From: CAZVKN01 sp964627035 | Lineage (GTDB): Bacteria; Electryoneota; AABM5-125-24; Hatepunaeales; Hatepunaeaceae | NCBI GenBank assembly: GCA_964627035.1 | Contig: CAZVKN010000002.1 | Coordinates: 62,001 to 126,000 of the forward strand | Length of the DNA stretch: 64,000 nucleotides | Reading direction: 5' to 3' | Shown: positions 62,493-64,000 of the stretch, piece by piece | Numbering within the stretch: position 1 is the first letter of the stretch | Layout: every line of letters begins with the position of its first letter | Program-made: the position numbers and the translations under genes | Notes under the pieces: generated by a model | What the model saw: only the letters and a program-made list of their open reading frames with translations | What the model was told of the DNA's origin: nothing | Databases searched by the model: none

Positions 62493-63329
62493 ATGAAAAT
62501 CAAATTTTGGGGTGTGCGAGGTTCAATTCCTGCTCCCGGTCCGGATACATGTCGTGTCGGTGGAAATACTACCTGTGTCGAAGTTACCACCGGAAACGGT
62601 CAACGAATTATCATAGATGCCGGAACAGGACTCAGGCTGCTTGGTATGGAAGTAATAAAAGAGCAGGAACCACTGCCCACTACCATGTTGTTAACTCACT
62701 CCCATATGGATCACCTGTCCGGATTTATATTCTTCCCTCCAGCGTACAGCTCAAAATTCAGCTTGTCGGTTTACGGCAATAAGATGGCTCAGGACGTAAT
62801 ACAGCGTGACATATACGAAAGACGTGACAACAGATATTATCCGGTAAGTATTGATGAATTGCAGGCGGATATTGAATTCCATCCCGAGTTTCCGTTACCA
62901 TTATCGGTTGACAATGTCTTAATCAACAAGCTTAATCTTAACCACCCGGGCAGCGGATTTGCATTTTCATTTGAGCAGAGTGGTAATAAAGCTGTTTTTA
63001 TGACAGACAATGAACTTGGGTTGGAATATCGTGAAGGGAGCAGCCATGAGGAATTTGTCAATTTCTGCTCGGATGCAAACGTGCTGATACATGATGCTCA
63101 ATATCTACCCTCTGAGATTGAAGCACATAAAGGATGGGGACATTCAACCTATGAAGAAGTAGCAGATCTTGCCAACGAAGCCGGTGTGCCCCACATCCTG
63201 TTATGCCACCACGACCCTGAACGGAGTGATGACGAGAGCGATGAACTGCTCGTAGAAGCACGAGAGTACTGTAGAAAATATAAAATTGACTGTGATTTGG
63301 CGGTTGAAGGTCAGCAGTTGACTATTTGA
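62493..63329 (+). CDS. MBL-fold metallohydrolase
   Basis: A 278-residue cytoplasmic enzyme of the metallo-beta-lactamase superfamily. The opening KIKFWGVRGSIPAPGPDTCR and GGNTTCVEV is typical of a widespread group often annotated as phosphodiesterase- or RNase Z-like. Metal ligands are His-x-His-x-Asp-His in LTHSHMDHLSGF, His in NHPGSGFAF, Asp in LIHDAQYLPS and His in LLCHHDPE. The substrate is not known; some relatives hydrolyse cyclic dinucleotides. It follows a structured leader and is not tightly linked to other genes. Confidence 0.88.
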   Translation: MKIKFWGVRGSIPAPGPDTCRVGGNTTCVEVTTGNGQRIIIDAGTGLRLLGMEVIKEQEPLPTTMLLTHSHMDHLSGFIFFPPAYSSKFSLSVYGNKMAQDVIQRDIYERRDNRYYPVSIDELQADIEFHPEFPLPLSVDNVLINKLNLNHPGSGFAFSFEQSGNKAVFMTDNELGLEYREGSSHEEFVNFCSDANVLIHDAQYLPSEIEAHKGWGHSTYEEVADLANEAGVPHILLCHHDPERSDDESDELLVEAREYCRKYKIDCDLAVEGQQLTI

Positions 63330-63414
63330 TTTATTAACTTACCTTTATGGAGTTGGTTTCCGAGTCTGATCCATGTCTTTAATATAATCTCTTATCAGTC
63401 TGTGCGAGAATGCA

Positions 63415-63535
63415 AATTTCCCGCTGTCAGGTCGCCGTACCTGACAGCTATATATTTGACACAGATTATGTTCCAGCCACGGCGGGCTGACACCGGATAC
63501 TAATACTGGATTCTGGATCAAGTCCAGAATGACAA
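63415..63535. repeat. Family I composite repeat plus E half unit
   Basis: CTGTCAGGTCGCCGTACCTG with ACAG (63424-63447), an AT-rich spacer, then CCAGCCACGGCGGGCTGACA (63471-63490). At 63507-63535 is an E half unit (CTGGATTCTGGATCAAGTCC and AGAATGAC). Confidence 0.8.
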
Positions 63536-63623
63536 ATAAAGGGATTTTATTATTCAAAGACGGTACACATTGTCCAACTCCACAATTCAAATTTGAACCC
63601 TGCTTTTCTATTAGGATGAGACT

Positions 63624-64000
63624 ATGAAACAGCCTAATTTTTCTCAATTGTTATCCTTATTTTCAGCACTATTAATAATTGCTGCTATTCCAATTTCCGC
63701 CTTTTCATTTCCTGAGTTTGTGCTTCGGAACAATGATTGGGGACGAGTGCGCAGTATTGAAGCCGACATCACAAATGAAAGGGTTAACGTCGTTTTAAGG
63801 GTGCATAACGAAGGTGATGACGGTGTGCTTGAATGGGATGTCGAGGTGCTCCACAATGAGGGTGAATGGATCAGCATATTAGGGAATTTGCAGCGTCAGG
63901 TGAACCCCGGTCAACGCAGCAGAGCGTTTACAGTAAGACTTGACGGCGGGGAGCTGGATGAAGGCGAGCATTACTACGATACCCTCCGCTTCACTTCAAA
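63624..64000 (+). CDS. Exported protein, N-terminal part
   Basis: This frame starts at ATG 63624 and runs off the window after 125 codons. Residues 8-28 are a signal peptide (LLSLFSALLIIAAIPISAFS). The visible mature part, EFVLRNNDWGRVRSIEADIT and NEGDDGVLEWDVEVLHNEGEW, looks like Ig-like or BACON-type beta domains (YYDTLRFTS at the window edge resembles the strand G-x-Y-x-D-x-L-x-[IF]-x-[ST]-x of BACON domains). Further parts, perhaps a type IX sorting domain, would lie outside. Confidence 0.75.
   Translation, partial: MKQPNFSQLLSLFSALLIIAAIPISAFSFPEFVLRNNDWGRVRSIEADITNERVNVVLRVHNEGDDGVLEWDVEVLHNEGEWISILGNLQRQVNPGQRSRAFTVRLDGGELDEGEHYYDTLRFTS

Overview
The window looks like a chromosome fragment of an uncultured Gram-negative bacterium of the FCB (Fibrobacterota-Chlorobiota-Bacteroidota) neighbourhood. 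Five very large secreted proteins end in the P-N-P-F-N type C-terminal sorting domain used by type IX secretion. LPS-export genes (lptC, lptA, lptB), kdsC, a TonB-dependent receptor and beta-barrel proteins show an outer membrane. Promoters follow the ordinary sigma70 pattern (TTGACA, 17 bases, TATATT for initiator tRNA), unlike Bacteroidota proper. Placement below superphylum is inference; a 16S or marker-gene search would be needed.

Layout. 1-633: end of a secreted beta-helix protein. 984-1523: small exported protein. 1561-11763, minus strand: a phage head, packaging and lysis module (decoration protein, major capsid, connector-like protein, terminase large subunit, portal, prohead protease, holin-like protein, amidase) with three signal-peptide proteins inserted before the lysis genes. 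I see no integrase, replication, tail or tape-measure gene. Between capsid and connector genes lies a noncoding island on the opposite strand, holding a tRNA-like sequence that folds as a noncanonical 8/4 class II tRNA and a three-hairpin small RNA with a strong terminator. 12-24.9 kb: M1 peptidase, OPT transporter, methyltransferase, secreted proteins, initiator tRNA-fMet. 24.9-28 kb: NUDIX protein and a molybdenum-cofactor operon (MoaC-MogA fusion, MoeA, MOSC). 28.1-36.3 kb: CADD-like enzyme, a beta-barrel/SppA fusion, rpoN, and the lptB-lptA-lptC-kdsC cluster. 36.6-44.2 kb: bifunctional nuclease, DUF1844 protein, two large type IX substrates, a toxin-antitoxin pair. 44.2-50 kb: P5C dehydrogenase, GxxExxY nuclease, aminotransferase, trehalose synthesis (otsB, otsA). 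50-55.7 kb: a TPP riboswitch with terminator in front of a TonB-dependent receptor and a secreted metalloprotease. 55.9-62.3 kb: a housekeeping run yggS, divIVA, purine nucleoside phosphorylase, ileS, dksA/traR-type gene, lspA. It ends with an MBL-fold hydrolase and a partial secreted protein.

Nearly every intergenic space carries short palindromic repeats of about a dozen families. They also sit between the phage genes, supply stop codons for some of them, and in two places have entered the 5' coding part of host genes (lptA and the secreted metalloprotease). This suggests the phage module is an old resident that has kept open reading frames, so domestication (for example a gene-transfer-agent-like or tailless particle) should be tested against simple prophage decay.

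The most unusual signals are the 8/4 tRNA-like gene with a serine-type body and an apparent GAU anticodon, its neighbouring small RNA, the head-only phage module, and the repeat insertions that reshape protein N-termini.
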